The notes: a model not told the origin generated them from the sequence alone. A stretch of DNA of 64,000 nucleotides from Microbacterium sp. VKM Ac-2923 (GCF_022815605.1 NZ_JALGRP010000004.1:62001-126000); one strand, 5' to 3'; shown: positions 26,674 through 35,818, counted from the stretch's first letter. Numbers and translations: made by a program.

Positions 26674-27387
26674 CTACGACGAGGCCGACGCCTCGGCATC
26701 CGATTTCCGCGCGCGCCGGATCGTCAGCCGGTCCTCGTCACGGGCGCGCAAGCGCGAGAACGCCGCGGCGAACACCAGGGCGGCTCCGGCGCCGACGAGC
26801 GCGCCGCCCACCGTGTCCGACAGCCAGTGCGCGTGCAGGTAGGTGCGGCTGAACGCCATCAGCACCACCCAGGCGACACCGACGATGCGCACCCACACTC
26901 GCGGAAACAGTACCGCCGCCACCACGGCGATGGTCGCGGCGTTCGCCGTGTGCCCCGAGGGGAACGAGCCGTAGTCGCTCAGGATGAGGATGTCCTCCGG
27001 ACGCGCGCGGCCGAACGTGTGCTTGACGACCTGCACGAACAGCGCACTCCCCACCGAGGCGGCGAGGAAGTACACCGCCGACCATCGTCGGCGCGACAGG
27101 ACCAGCGCCGACGCCCCCAGCAGCGGCACGATCAGCACGGCGGTGAGGTGACCCCCCACCGTGTCCATCACGAGCGCGAAGACGTAGACGGGCTGTGACG
27201 GAGCCGCGGCGAACAGCTGGTTCCACCACACGTCGACCCCGAACGGGCTGGGACCGCGGAAGAAGACCCACGCCCCGAGTCCACACGCGAGCGCCAGGAG
27301 CACGACACCCACGACGGCCCGGAAACGCTGCGGTCGCGTGTCGAGCACGACATCGATCGCCCGGTCGTCCATCGCTCTGTCATCCAT
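26674..27387 (-). CDS. PAP2-family membrane phosphatase
   Basis: 237 residues from ATG 27387 (GTG 27390 is equally possible). About five to six membrane segments with the three PAP2 signatures: KHTFGRARP near 125, PSGHT near 144 and SRTYLHAHWLSD near 188. Dephosphorylates lipid phosphates such as phosphatidate or undecaprenyl pyrophosphate at the outer membrane face. The N-terminus repeats MDDRA twice. It follows the HerA-like gene by ten bases in reverse order (this gene first), so may be co-transcribed with it. Confidence 0.92.
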   Translation of the reverse strand: MDDRAMDDRAIDVVLDTRPQRFRAVVGVVLLALACGLGAWVFFRGPSPFGVDVWWNQLFAAAPSQPVYVFALVMDTVGGHLTAVLIVPLLGASALVLSRRRWSAVYFLAASVGSALFVQVVKHTFGRARPEDILILSDYGSFPSGHTANAATIAVVAAVLFPRVWVRIVGVAWVVLMAFSRTYLHAHWLSDTVGGALVGAGAALVFAAAFSRLRARDEDRLTIRRARKSDAEASASS

Positions 27388-27499
27388 CACGTCATGATGC
27401 CGCGTCCCGCGGCGCCGCGGAATGGTCGGGCACGCCGACAGCCTGTTCCGACGGCTCTGATACTGTTCGCCGCCACACGCGGCATCCGCAGAGCACCGG

Positions 27500-28873
27500 T
27501 CAGGGCGCGAGACGCTCCACCGTGCGCGGACGGACGAGCGTCCAGAGCGCGATGACGCCGATCACCGCGCACCCGACCATGACGGATGCCATGGTCGTCG
27601 CCGTGATCCCCGAACCGGTCGCGAGAAGTCCCACCAGCGGCGAGATGATGCCGGCGACACCGAAGTTGGCCGCGCCGATGATCGACTGCGCCGTCCCGGC
27701 GGCCTTGCCGTGCCGGTCGAGCGCCAGCACCTGCGCGCACGGGAAGGTGAAGCCGCACGCGGTCATGAAGAAGAACAGGGGGATGACCGTGCCCCACAGG
27801 CCCAGGCCCAGCTGATCGGTGAGCACGATGGCCCCGCCCGCGAGCACCAGCACCGCGGTCGACACCGCGAGCACCCACTGCGGCCCGAAGCGCGCGGCGA
27901 GTCGCGACGCCACCTGGACGCCCACGACGACTCCCACGGAGTTGACCGCGAACAGCACCCCGTACTGCTGCGGGTTGAATCCGTAGGTCACCTGGAACAG
28001 GAACGAGGATGCCGACAGGTACGAGAACAGACCGCTGAAGGCCATCGCCCCGATGACGAGCACGCCGATGAAGACGCGGTCGCGGAAAACACTGCCGTAC
28101 CGCTGCCACACGGTCGTGGCTCCCGGGCCGCCACGACGTGCCGCGGGCAGCGTCTCGGGGATGAAGATGATCGCCGACACAAGCATCACCGCGCCGTAGA
28201 CCGCGAGCACGACGAAGATCCCGCGCCAGTTCATCACCAGCAGCAGGGCTGAGCCGGCCAGCGGCGCCAGCACGGGGGCGACGCCCGAGACCATCGCCAT
28301 GCGCGAGAGCATGACGACGAGGCGTCGGCCGCCGAAGAGGTCGCGGATGATCGCGGCGGCCACCACGCCGCCTGCGGCGGCGCCGGCGCCCATGAGCACG
28401 CGCGCGATCGAGAGGGTGCCCAGCGTCGGAGCGAACGCCGCGAAGATGCTGGCGGCCACGTGCAGCGCGGTCACCGAGAGCAGCGGAAGCCTGCGACCGA
28501 CCTTGTCGCTGAGGGGGCCGACGATCAGCTGCCCCAGCGCGAAGCCGATCATGGTGCCGGTCAGGGTGAGCTGGATGGCCGCGGCCGTGGTCTGGAAGTC
28601 GGCCTCGAGCACCGGGAACGCCGGCAGGTACAGGTCGATCGTGAACGGACCGAGCGCGGTCAGGGCACCCAGCAGCACGATGTAGAGCACGCGGCGCGAC
28701 GCCGGGATCGCGTCGCCCGGGTGCAGCACGATCGGAGCGGTAGCCGGGTTCTTGCCCAGCGTCCGGATGGCGCCTGTGGCCGTCGGCACGGGGCGCGACG
28801 GCACGCCCGCCGACGACGAGGGCGTCGTGGAGGGGGAGGGGGTGATGACGGGGTGGGAAGACGTATCGAGCAC
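27500..28873 (-). CDS. Bcr/CflA-type drug efflux MFS transporter
   Basis: 457 residues from GTG 28873; ATG 28963 or 28969 would add 30-32 residues. About twelve membrane segments begin at ~residue 65 with the Bcr/CflA motif LGALTALGPFTIDLYLPAFP, then GQLIVGPLSDKVGRRLPLL and ARVLMGAGAAAGGVVAAAIIRDL. The first ~60 residues are a Pro/Ser/Thr-rich cytoplasmic tail not usual for the family, which leaves the start open. Exports small drugs or metabolites with proton antiport. Confidence 0.88.
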   Translation of the reverse strand: MLDTSSHPVITPSPSTTPSSSAGVPSRPVPTATGAIRTLGKNPATAPIVLHPGDAIPASRRVLYIVLLGALTALGPFTIDLYLPAFPVLEADFQTTAAAIQLTLTGTMIGFALGQLIVGPLSDKVGRRLPLLSVTALHVAASIFAAFAPTLGTLSIARVLMGAGAAAGGVVAAAIIRDLFGGRRLVVMLSRMAMVSGVAPVLAPLAGSALLLVMNWRGIFVVLAVYGAVMLVSAIIFIPETLPAARRGGPGATTVWQRYGSVFRDRVFIGVLVIGAMAFSGLFSYLSASSFLFQVTYGFNPQQYGVLFAVNSVGVVVGVQVASRLAARFGPQWVLAVSTAVLVLAGGAIVLTDQLGLGLWGTVIPLFFFMTACGFTFPCAQVLALDRHGKAAGTAQSIIGAANFGVAGIISPLVGLLATGSGITATTMASVMVGCAVIGVIALWTLVRPRTVERLAP

Positions 28874-29104
28874 GCGGCTGGTCTCGTTTCGTGACGACGG
28901 ACAGCCCGACGGAATCGGGCTGAGAAAGTGGGGGGATCGTCGAACCTCGAATCGATTCGACATCGTCATACTATCGCGACTCCCCTCGTGCCACCATTCC
29001 GGCTCGGGGGTTCCTCCCAGGCCACCGGCCCATTCGCCCGAATAGGCTGGACGTGTCGGCGGATGCCGATGTGTCCCGCCCCGAAGAGAGACTGAACACA
29101 CCGC

Positions 29105-29812
29105 ATGACCTCCCCCTCCGATAAGCGAGCGAGCGGCAACCCCGCCAAGCAGGCTCAGATCGAGCTCACCGTCAAGCAGCAGCGCGAGCAGAAGCGCCAG
29201 GAGAAGCTGGCCGAGTACCAGAAGCAGGTGGCACGCCGTAAGCGCGGCAAGCTGGTGTGGTGGGTCGTCGGTTCGGTGGCCTCCCTCGCCGTGATCGGGC
29301 TCGTGGTGGCATCCTTCGCGCTCGCTCCCGCGCCCGCGCCCAGCTACGAGGCCGGCAACGCCACGGGGCAGGAGATCAGCGGCGTCCAGACGTTCGAGAA
29401 CCGCTCCGACCACGTGCAGGGCACGGTGACGTACGAGCAGAACCCGCCCGCCGGCGGCCCGCACAACCCCTACTGGTTGAACTGCGGCGTCTACACCGAG
29501 CCGCAGGTGAACGAGAACGCGGTGCACTCGATGGAGCACGGCGCGATCTGGGTCACCTACGACCCGGCCCGGGTCGGCGAGGCCGGTGTCGACGCGCTCA
29601 AGGCCGTCCTGCCCTCCAGCTATGCGATCCTCTCCCCGTACCCCGACATGGACACCCCCGTCGCGGTCAGCGGATGGAACAACCAGCTCAAGGTCGACGA
29701 CCCGACCGACCCGCGCATCCAGGAATTCTTCACGGAGTTCTGGCGTAGCCAGAATGTCCCCGAGCCCAATGCCGCCTGCTCCGGCGCGATCGACGGTCCG
29801 GGCAAGGCCTGA
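29105..29812 (+). CDS. DUF3105 membrane-anchored protein
   Basis: 235 residues. A charged, Gln/Lys-rich cytoplasmic coiled coil (~15-50), one membrane span (LVWWVVGSVASLAVIGLVVASFAL ~51-72) and an outer DUF3105 domain with GGPHNPYWLNCGVYTEP near 118, VHSMEHGAIWVTYDP near 142 and a Cys near the C-terminus. DUF3105 has no established function; conserved His and Cys suggest metal binding. It is followed after one base by a DUF305 gene, a pairing that suggests joint action outside the cell. Confidence 0.9.
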   Translation: MTSPSDKRASGNPAKQAQIELTVKQQREQKRQEKLAEYQKQVARRKRGKLVWWVVGSVASLAVIGLVVASFALAPAPAPSYEAGNATGQEISGVQTFENRSDHVQGTVTYEQNPPAGGPHNPYWLNCGVYTEPQVNENAVHSMEHGAIWVTYDPARVGEAGVDALKAVLPSSYAILSPYPDMDTPVAVSGWNNQLKVDDPTDPRIQEFFTEFWRSQNVPEPNAACSGAIDGPGKA

Positions 29813-29813
29813 C

Positions 29814-30485
29814 GTGAGCGACGACGCTCCGGCGGCGCGTCCCGCGGTCCGCTGGATCGTCGTCGCGGTCGTCGCGGTCGCCGTGATGGCCGTGGTCTTC
29901 GCGGTCGGACGCTTCACGGCGTTCGGTGCGACGGCCGCGCCCGCGCACCCGTCGGAAACCTCCGCGGATGCCGGCTTCGCCCGCGACATGCAGGTGCACC
30001 ACACGCAGGCGGTGCTCATGGCCATGGAGATCTACCGCAAGACCGACGACGACGAGTTGCGCACCCTGTCGTACGACATCGCGACCGGTCAGGCGGGTCA
30101 GCGCGGCGAGATGTACGGGTGGCTCGTCGAGTGGGGCCTGCCGCAGGCGTCGAGCCAGCCGCTCATGACGTGGATGGAAGCGTCGGGCGAGCACAGCCAC
30201 GGCGATACCGCGGCGCTCACGCAGGAGCAGCTGCTCACCGAGATGGGAATGGCCTCGGATGCCGAGCTCGACGAGCTCAGCGCCCTGCAGGGCCAGCCCG
30301 CCGACTGCCTGTTCCTCGGCCTGATGATCCGCCATCACCAGGGCGCGATCCCCATGGCGCAGGCCGTCATCGAGCTCGGCGACGACCCGCGGGTGAAAGA
30401 GGTCGCCGGCACGATCGTCAGCGGGCAGTCCGCCGAGATCGACGCGATGCGCGACATCCAATCGCGCCTCGGCTGCAGCTCCTGA
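29814..30485 (+). CDS. DUF305 membrane-anchored protein
   Basis: 223 residues from GTG 29814, one base after the DUF3105 stop. N-terminal span (WIVVAVVAVAVMAVVFAVG ~14-32) and a four-helix, ferritin-like DUF305 domain with two conserved halves: DMQVHHTQAVLMAM near 59 and MIRHHQGAIPMAQ near 172; Cys residues at PADCLF and the C-terminal LGCSS. DUF305 proteins are linked to copper/metal handling in some species, but the role is not proven. The His-His-x-x-Ala-x-x-Met pattern supports metal binding. Confidence 0.9.
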   Translation: MSDDAPAARPAVRWIVVAVVAVAVMAVVFAVGRFTAFGATAAPAHPSETSADAGFARDMQVHHTQAVLMAMEIYRKTDDDELRTLSYDIATGQAGQRGEMYGWLVEWGLPQASSQPLMTWMEASGEHSHGDTAALTQEQLLTEMGMASDAELDELSALQGQPADCLFLGLMIRHHQGAIPMAQAVIELGDDPRVKEVAGTIVSGQSAEIDAMRDIQSRLGCSS

Positions 30486-30533
30486 CCGCCCCGCCTGCGC
30501 TGACGCCCCGGCATCCGCCCACCCCGCCCGACA

Positions 30534-30592
30534 AACGCACCGCCTCGCGAGACACGCAGTGTCACGGCGTGTCTCGCGACGGATGCCGTTTC
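30534..30592. repeat. palindromic element, AAACG/TCGCGAGACACGC type
   Basis: Outer AAACG (30534-30538) and CGTTT (30588-30592); inner perfect 13-base arms TCGCGAGACACGC (30546-30558) and its complement (30568-30580), with a short loop. Lies between two convergent genes. Resembles the elements at 55782-55860 and 56897-56963. Confidence 0.85.
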
Positions 30593-30633
30593 TCACCGCA
30601 CCGCTGCCGCACATGCCCGCGCGAGCGCGAAGA

Positions 30634-30667
30634 AGGGGCGCGGCACCCCTTCGGACGCCGCGCCCCT
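30634..30667. terminator. terminator of the sugar ABC operon
   Basis: Perfect 11-base stem AGGGGCGCGGC / GCCGCGCCCCT with a 12-base loop, 18 bases past the stop of the permease gene ending at 30685 (minus strand). Confidence 0.75.
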
Positions 30668-30684
30668 CGCGGGAAGATCGAGCC

Positions 30685-31662
30685 TCAGCCCTTCGTCGCC
30701 CCCGCCAGCAGGCCGCGCACGAAGAAGCGCTGCAGCAGGAAGAAGACGATCAGCGGAACCAGGATCGAGATGAATGTTCCCGCGGACTGCAGGAACCACT
30801 GGTCGCCCCACGTGCCCGACAGCGAGTTCAGCGATTGGGTCAGTGGTAGGGAGGACGATGGCGCGAAGATCGTCGCCACCAGCAGGTCGTTCCACACCCA
30901 GATGAACTCCAGCACCGCGAACGACGCCAGGGCGGGAGCGGCGAGCGGCAGGATCAGGCGGAAGAAGATCTGCCCGTGACCGGCGCCGTCCACGCGCGCC
31001 GCCTCGATGACCTCCGCGGGGATCTCTGCGATGAAGTTGTGCAGCAGGAAGATGGCCAGCGGCATCGCGAAGATCACGTGCGCGATCCACACGGTGGCGA
31101 AGCTGTGCTCCGCCCCGCGCAGGTCGAAGCCCGGGAAGATCGTGACCTCGTTGATCGTCAGCCCTCGCGAGAACAGGCTCAGCAGCGGCACGAGGGCCAT
31201 CTGCAGCGGCACGATCTGCAGCGCGAAGATGAAGATGAAGAAGAAGTTGCGGCCCTTGAAGTCGATCCATGCGAAGGCGTACGCGATGAGCGACGCGATC
31301 GCGAGGGCGAAGAGCACGACCGGGATCGTGATCGCCAGCGAGTTCAGGAACGACTGGGCCAGCGTCAGCGCCGTCCCGCCGGAGGTCAGCGCGAGGCGGT
31401 AGTTCTCCAGCGTGAACGACGGGTTGGTGAACACCGTCCACCACCCGGTCGACTGGGTGTCGGATCCGGGGCGGAACGAGGTGAGGAACAACCCGAACGT
31501 CGGGATCGTCCAGAAGAACGCGATCGCGATCGCCGCGATCGTGGCGCCCTTGGAGGTCAGGCGCCTGCGCGCCATGGCCTCGTGCTTTCGCGTGTCGCGG
31601 GCGACCTGGCGGGCGGTGCGGGTGTCGGTGGTGGGTTCGAGCACCACGGTGGAGGTGGTCAT
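30685..31662 (-). CDS. sugar ABC transporter permease (MalG type)
   Basis: 325 residues. About six membrane segments, with the EAA loop as VIEAARVDGAGHGQIFFRLILPLAAPAL near 225-255. Typical of the MalG-like half of CUT1 carbohydrate importers. ATG 31662 overlaps the upstream permease stop (ATGA). Last gene of the substrate-binding/permease/permease operon controlled by the LacI gene at 34708; the ATPase is not in the window, so a shared MsiK-type ATPase is probably used. Confidence 0.93.
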   Translation of the reverse strand: MTTSTVVLEPTTDTRTARQVARDTRKHEAMARRRLTSKGATIAAIAIAFFWTIPTFGLFLTSFRPGSDTQSTGWWTVFTNPSFTLENYRLALTSGGTALTLAQSFLNSLAITIPVVLFALAIASLIAYAFAWIDFKGRNFFFIFIFALQIVPLQMALVPLLSLFSRGLTINEVTIFPGFDLRGAEHSFATVWIAHVIFAMPLAIFLLHNFIAEIPAEVIEAARVDGAGHGQIFFRLILPLAAPALASFAVLEFIWVWNDLLVATIFAPSSSLPLTQSLNSLSGTWGDQWFLQSAGTFISILVPLIVFFLLQRFFVRGLLAGATKG

Positions 31663-33011
31663 CGCACTTCCCTCTGCTTCCGGATCTGGCGCACGTTGAA
31701 GATGATCAGCGGCAGCACGAAGACGAACAGCACGACCGCCAGTGCCGCGGAGTGTCCGTAGCTCTGGAAGCGCTGCTGCTGGTTGACCATCTCGAAGGCG
31801 AGGACGGTCGAGTCGTTACGACCGCCGGTCATGACGGCGACGATGTCGTAGATCTTCAGCGCGCCGATGGCGATGGTGGTGAGCACCACGATGAGCGACG
31901 AGCGGATGCCGGGGACGGTGACGTTGATGAAACGCTCCCAGGCGCTCGCGCCGTCGAGCTCGGCGGCCTCGTTCTGCTCCGGCGGGACGGCCTTGATGGC
32001 CGCCGACAGGATGACCATGGCGAGGCCCGTCTGGCTCCAAATGAACACCACGACCAACAGCAGCGTGTTGACCAGGGGTGCCGCCGACAGCCACGAGATC
32101 GGCTGGCCGCCGAAGGAGGTGACGATGGCGTTCAGGATGCCGATCTGGTCGCCCTGACGGAAGTCGTAGACGAACTTCCAGATGATGCCGGCGCCCACGA
32201 ACGAGATCGCGAAGGGCATGAAGATCAGCACCTTGAGGTACTTCTCCCCCGCCGCGCGGTCGATGAAGACGGCGTAGGCGAGGCCGATCGCCGTGGCGAT
32301 GGTCGGCGCGAGCAGCACCCAGATGAGCGTGTTGATGACCGACCAGAAGCCCTCGGGGTTCGTGAAGGTCCAGATGTAGTTCTCGAAGCCGACGAAGTTC
32401 TCCCCGGTCTTGTCGAAGAACGACTGGAAGAACGTCGTGATCGCCGGATAGACCAGGCCGAGCAGCAGCAGGATCGCGGCCGGGGCGGCGAACAGGATGA
32501 GCTGGAACAGGTACCCCGCGCCCTGCCGGGAGCGGTAGTCGGCGTAGAAGAGAATCGCCCCGAGGATGATGGCGATGCCGAGGACGTAGACGACGGCGTT
32601 CTGGTACGGCCGCAGCAGCATGAAGGCCAGCACAGGGATGACGAAGCACGCCGCCAGTCGCAGCCAGAAATAGCCCTTGCCCGAGCGAGGCGCGTACTCG
32701 ATGAGCAGCAGCAGAAGGCCGACCACGGCGCCGAACACCAGGAGCACGAGCGGGATCTGCGCGATCGGGCTCAGCCCGCCGAGCCAGATGAAGAAGCTGT
32801 TGAGGGAGAAGCCGAGGGTGGTCGGCTTGGTGTCGGCGGGGGCGCGCGTCACCATGAAGAGGAAGAGGGCCACCGCCAGGATGAGACCTACGAGGACCAC
32901 GAGAAGCGTGGTCCGACGTGTGGCTGCGGAGCCGCGTGACGCGGGCTTGCCCCGGCCTGTCGGAGGTGGTGACGCCGTCGGCGTCGTCTCCGCGTTCTTG
33001 ATATCGGTCAT
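31659..33011 (-). CDS. sugar ABC transporter permease (MalF type, long N-terminus)
   Basis: 450 residues from ATG 33011, with GGAGGG six bases upstream. Beyond the core MalF-like six-span domain (EAA loop NEAAELDGASAWERFINVTVPGIR near 345-370) there are four extra hydrophobic segments in the first ~160 residues, as in AglF-like permeases of actinobacteria. Forms the channel with the next permease. 126 bases after the binding-protein gene, with a stable hairpin in that gap. Confidence 0.93.
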   Translation of the reverse strand: MTDIKNAETTPTASPPPTGRGKPASRGSAATRRTTLLVVLVGLILAVALFLFMVTRAPADTKPTTLGFSLNSFFIWLGGLSPIAQIPLVLLVFGAVVGLLLLLIEYAPRSGKGYFWLRLAACFVIPVLAFMLLRPYQNAVVYVLGIAIILGAILFYADYRSRQGAGYLFQLILFAAPAAILLLLGLVYPAITTFFQSFFDKTGENFVGFENYIWTFTNPEGFWSVINTLIWVLLAPTIATAIGLAYAVFIDRAAGEKYLKVLIFMPFAISFVGAGIIWKFVYDFRQGDQIGILNAIVTSFGGQPISWLSAAPLVNTLLLVVVFIWSQTGLAMVILSAAIKAVPPEQNEAAELDGASAWERFINVTVPGIRSSLIVVLTTIAIGALKIYDIVAVMTGGRNDSTVLAFEMVNQQQRFQSYGHSAALAVVLFVFVLPLIIFNVRQIRKQREVR

Positions 33012-33091
33012 GACGTCCCTCCCGAACACGCCTTCGTGCTCATCGATGAGTGCCCGTGTGGTGCGTGGGGCGGATTATGAGTATGGACCGG

Positions 33092-33120
33092 ATGGGCCGC
33101 CCGCGTCGCGGGCGGCCCAT
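33092..33120. terminator. stable hairpin between binding-protein and permease genes
   Basis: Perfect 13-base stem ATGGGCCGCCCGC / GCGGGCGGCCCAT with a 3-base loop, 18 bases after the binding-protein stop. No U-tract on the minus strand, so probably a partial terminator or mRNA-stability hairpin that keeps the binding protein more abundant than the permeases. Confidence 0.7.
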
Positions 33121-33137
33121 CGATTCGTCGGTTCCGA

Positions 33138-34469
33138 CTAGTTGTCGTAACCGGCCTGGATGTCACTGAGCACCTGGTCGGTGGGCGAGCCGTCGATCCA
33201 GCTCACCATGCCCTTCCAGAAGGAGCCCGAGCCGACAGTCGCCGGCATCAGGTCGGAGGCGTCGAAACGCACCGTGGTGCTCGGGTCCTGCAGCGTCTTC
33301 ATCGCCTCGGTGAGGAACTCGCTCGACGCGAGCGAGGGGTCCGCACCCTTGTTGGCGGAGATCACGCCGCCGAGCTTGACGCGGGCGTCGGCGAACTCCG
33401 GGGTCGACATGTACTCGACGACCTTCTGCACGCTCTCGTCCTCGGAGAAGGCCGCGACGAACTCGCCGCCACCCTCGACCGCGAGCTCACCCTCGGTAAC
33501 ACCGGGGGTCAGGAACGCGTACACGTCACCGTCGGGCGCGATCGTGGGCGTCTGGCCCGCGGCGTTGGTGACCGTCAGGAAGTTCGCCGAAAGGAACGAG
33601 GCCTGGTGGGTCATGGGGCAGCTGCCGTCGGCGACCTTGGCGGCGACGTCGGCGAACGCGGTCGAGTTGATGCTGCTGACGTCACCGAAACCGGCGTTCA
33701 CGTACGACGGGTTGAGGAGGATGTCACCCACCGCGTCGAAGGCCGCCTTGATCTGCGGGTCGGTGAACTTGACCTCGTTGGCGACCCACTGGTCGTACAC
33801 GTCGGGGCCGGAGAGGCGCAGGACCATGTCCTCGACCCAGTCGGTTCCCGGCCAGCCGGACGCGGCGTCGGACGCGAAGCCTGCGCACCACGGGGCGGCG
33901 CCGGTCTTCTGCTGGATGGTCGCGGTCAGCGTCATGAGCTCGTCGAGCGTCTTGGGAACCTCGACGCCCCACTCGGCGAACTTCGCGGGCGAGTACCAGA
34001 CGTAGCCCTTGAGGTTGGCGAGCATCGGGGCGGCGTAGAAGGTGCCGTCCTCGGTGCCGTACGACTTCCAGTCCTCTCCCCAGTACTCGTCGACGTTGGA
34101 CGAGACGGCGTCGGAGGCTGCCTGCACATCGCCGGTGCCGATGAGGGTCTTGAGCAGACCCGGCTGCGGGACGATCGCGATGTCGGGGGCGTCTCCGCCG
34201 GACACCTTCGTCACGATGTTGCCCTCGAAGCCCTTGTCGCCGGTGTAGACGACCTTGATCCCGGTGTCCTGCGTGAACTGCTCGAACGTCTGGTTCAGCG
34301 CGTCGGCCTCGGTTCCGGTGATTCCGCCCGAGATGCGGACCGTGGTCTCGCCTCCGCCCGATCCGCTCGCGCCGCCGCTGTCGCCTTCGGCGCAGCCCGC
34401 GAGAGCGATCGCACCGACCGCCAGCAGCCCGACGGGCGCCAGCAGGCGAGTCCGCTGTGACATACCCAT
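33138..34469 (-). CDS. sugar ABC transporter substrate-binding lipoprotein
   Basis: 443 residues from ATG 34469 (AGAGGAG eight bases upstream; ATG 34463 also possible). Signal peptide with lipobox LAGC near 26, a Gly/Ser linker, then a type 1 solute-binding fold (VRISGGITGTEADALNQTFEQF; GGDAPDIAIVPQPGLLKTL; YVWYSPAKFAEWGVEVPKTLDELMTL). The pattern recalls AglE-type alpha-glucoside binding proteins, an inference only. Promoter and a LacI-type operator are visible upstream. Confidence 0.92.
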   Translation of the reverse strand: MGMSQRTRLLAPVGLLAVGAIALAGCAEGDSGGASGSGGGETTVRISGGITGTEADALNQTFEQFTQDTGIKVVYTGDKGFEGNIVTKVSGGDAPDIAIVPQPGLLKTLIGTGDVQAASDAVSSNVDEYWGEDWKSYGTEDGTFYAAPMLANLKGYVWYSPAKFAEWGVEVPKTLDELMTLTATIQQKTGAAPWCAGFASDAASGWPGTDWVEDMVLRLSGPDVYDQWVANEVKFTDPQIKAAFDAVGDILLNPSYVNAGFGDVSSINSTAFADVAAKVADGSCPMTHQASFLSANFLTVTNAAGQTPTIAPDGDVYAFLTPGVTEGELAVEGGGEFVAAFSEDESVQKVVEYMSTPEFADARVKLGGVISANKGADPSLASSEFLTEAMKTLQDPSTTVRFDASDLMPATVGSGSFWKGMVSWIDGSPTDQVLSDIQAGYDN

Positions 34470-34513
34470 GTGGTCTCTCCTCTTTGAGTTCTGTGGTGCA
34501 CCGGATCCATTCG

Positions 34514-34525
34514 GGAACCGATTCC
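34514..34525. promoter_or_regulatory. LacI-type operator upstream of the sugar ABC operon
   Basis: GGAACCGATTCC, one mismatch from the palindrome GGAACCGGTTCC found before lacI. It lies just downstream of the -10 of the binding-protein promoter, where a bound repressor would block initiation. Confidence 0.8.
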
Positions 34526-34530
34526 AGGCA

Positions 34531-34559
34531 ACCGTAGAGGCAATCCACAACAGTTGCAA
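34531..34559 (-). promoter_or_regulatory. promoter of the sugar ABC operon
   Basis: On the minus strand: -35 TTGCAA (34554-34559), 17-base spacer, -10 TACGGT (34531-34536), followed at once by the operator. The transcription start would fall inside or next to the operator. Confidence 0.6.
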
Positions 34560-34623
34560 CCGTGACCAGATCACGAACCGATAACTAGCGGATTGGCGGC
34601 GTTGCCGCGTCACACCTCGACCC

Positions 34624-34635
34624 GGAACCGGTTCC
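34624..34635. promoter_or_regulatory. perfect LacI-type operator upstream of the lacI-family gene
   Basis: GGAACCGGTTCC, a perfect 12-base palindrome with central CG, 72 bases before the regulator start. Suggests autoregulation plus possible looping with the operator 110 bases away. Confidence 0.8.
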
Positions 34636-34707
34636 ACTTTTCCCCGATGTCGGATAATCTTCTTCGACGTCGACACGGACGTCGACGCAGGACGAGGAAG
34701 ACCACGC

Positions 34708-35718
34708 ATGAGCGGAATCGCCGAGGTGGCGCGCCTGGCCGGCGTGTCCAAGTCGACCGCCAGCCGTGCCCTGACGGGCGGCGGCTACGTCTCCGACGGC
34801 ACTCGCCAACGGGTCGTGGATGCCGCGGCATCTCTGGGCTACGTCCCCTCGACGAGTGCGGTGAGCCTGGCGACGGGCCGCACCCGCACGATCGCCCTCA
34901 TCGTGCCGAAGGTGAACCGCTGGTACTTCGGTTCGATCGTCGAGGGCGTCGAGCGGACCCTCATCCCCCTCGGCTACGACGTGACCCTGTACGTCGCCGA
35001 GCCCGGCTCGAACGATCGCGAGAGCCTGTACTCGACCTACCTCGCCAGGAAGCGCTTCGACGGCATCATCGCCGTCGCCCTCGAGCCCGACGACGCCGAC
35101 CTCGAACGCCTGGCCAACATCGGGAAGCCCGTGGTCAGCATCGGCAACGCCCTTTCCGGCGTTCCCACGCTCGGGCTCGACAACATCGCCATCACGCGGA
35201 TCATCACGCAGCATCTGATCGCCCTCGGTCACACCGATATCGCCTTCGTGGGCAGCACGCCCCGCACCGACGCCCCGGCGAAAGACGTCGACGAGCGCTC
35301 GATCGGCTACCGCAACGCGATGAACGACCACGGTCTCGCCGTGCGTATCCGCGATGTCCCCTCCACCCTCACCATCACTGATGCGTACGCCGCCGCGGCC
35401 TCGTTCCTCGCCGACGCGGCTTCACGTCCGACGGGGGTGGTCGCCGCGTGCGACGAGGTGGCCATCGGGGTGATCATCGCCGCACGACGGATGGGCATCT
35501 CGGTGCCGACCGAACTCAGCGTCGTCGGGATCGACGGGCACGACTACGCCGAGATGTTCTCCCTCACCACCGTCGAGCAGTTCCCCCTCGCGCAGGGGAT
35601 CGAGGCCACGCGCATCCTCGTCTCGATGATCGAAGGCACCGGCGAGGCGCCACCGCGCACCGATGCCGAGACGCGGTTGGTCGTGCGCGCGTCCACCGCT
35701 CCCCCGCGCTCCACCTGA
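34708..35718 (+). CDS. LacI-family transcriptional regulator of the sugar ABC operon
   Basis: 336 residues. N-terminal HTH and hinge helix (GIAEVARLAGVSKSTASRAL ... VVDAAASLGYVPS, residues 2-48) and a periplasmic-binding-like effector domain (TIALIVPKVNRWYFGSIVEGVERTL; GHTDIAFVG; GVVAACDEVAIGVIIAARRMGISVPTELSVVGIDGHD). Divergent from the sugar ABC operon with two GGAACC-type palindromes in between, so it most likely represses that operon until its sugar is present. Confidence 0.95.
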   Translation: MSGIAEVARLAGVSKSTASRALTGGGYVSDGTRQRVVDAAASLGYVPSTSAVSLATGRTRTIALIVPKVNRWYFGSIVEGVERTLIPLGYDVTLYVAEPGSNDRESLYSTYLARKRFDGIIAVALEPDDADLERLANIGKPVVSIGNALSGVPTLGLDNIAITRIITQHLIALGHTDIAFVGSTPRTDAPAKDVDERSIGYRNAMNDHGLAVRIRDVPSTLTITDAYAAAASFLADAASRPTGVVAACDEVAIGVIIAARRMGISVPTELSVVGIDGHDYAEMFSLTTVEQFPLAQGIEATRILVSMIEGTGEAPPRTDAETRLVVRASTAPPRST

Positions 35719-35770
35719 GACGACGAGGGCCCCGGATACCGTGACGTCCGGAGTCGCCCGCGCACGTCGG

Positions 35771-35806
35771 CGAAAGCCCCGGATGACATGGCATCCGGGG
35801 CTTTCG
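35771..35806. terminator. bidirectional terminator
   Basis: Perfect 15-base stem CGAAAGCCCCGGATG / CATCCGGGGCTTTCG with a 6-base loop, between the convergent lacI-family gene and the surface nuclease gene; A-rich/T-rich outer ends serve both strands. Confidence 0.85.
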
Positions 35807-35818
35807 TGACGACGAAGG

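Noticed and set aside
28874-28969. Upstream ATG starts (28963, 28969) for the Bcr/CflA exporter
   Set aside because: They add a 30-residue polar leader with no ribosome site; GTG 28873 was preferred but the choice is uncertain.
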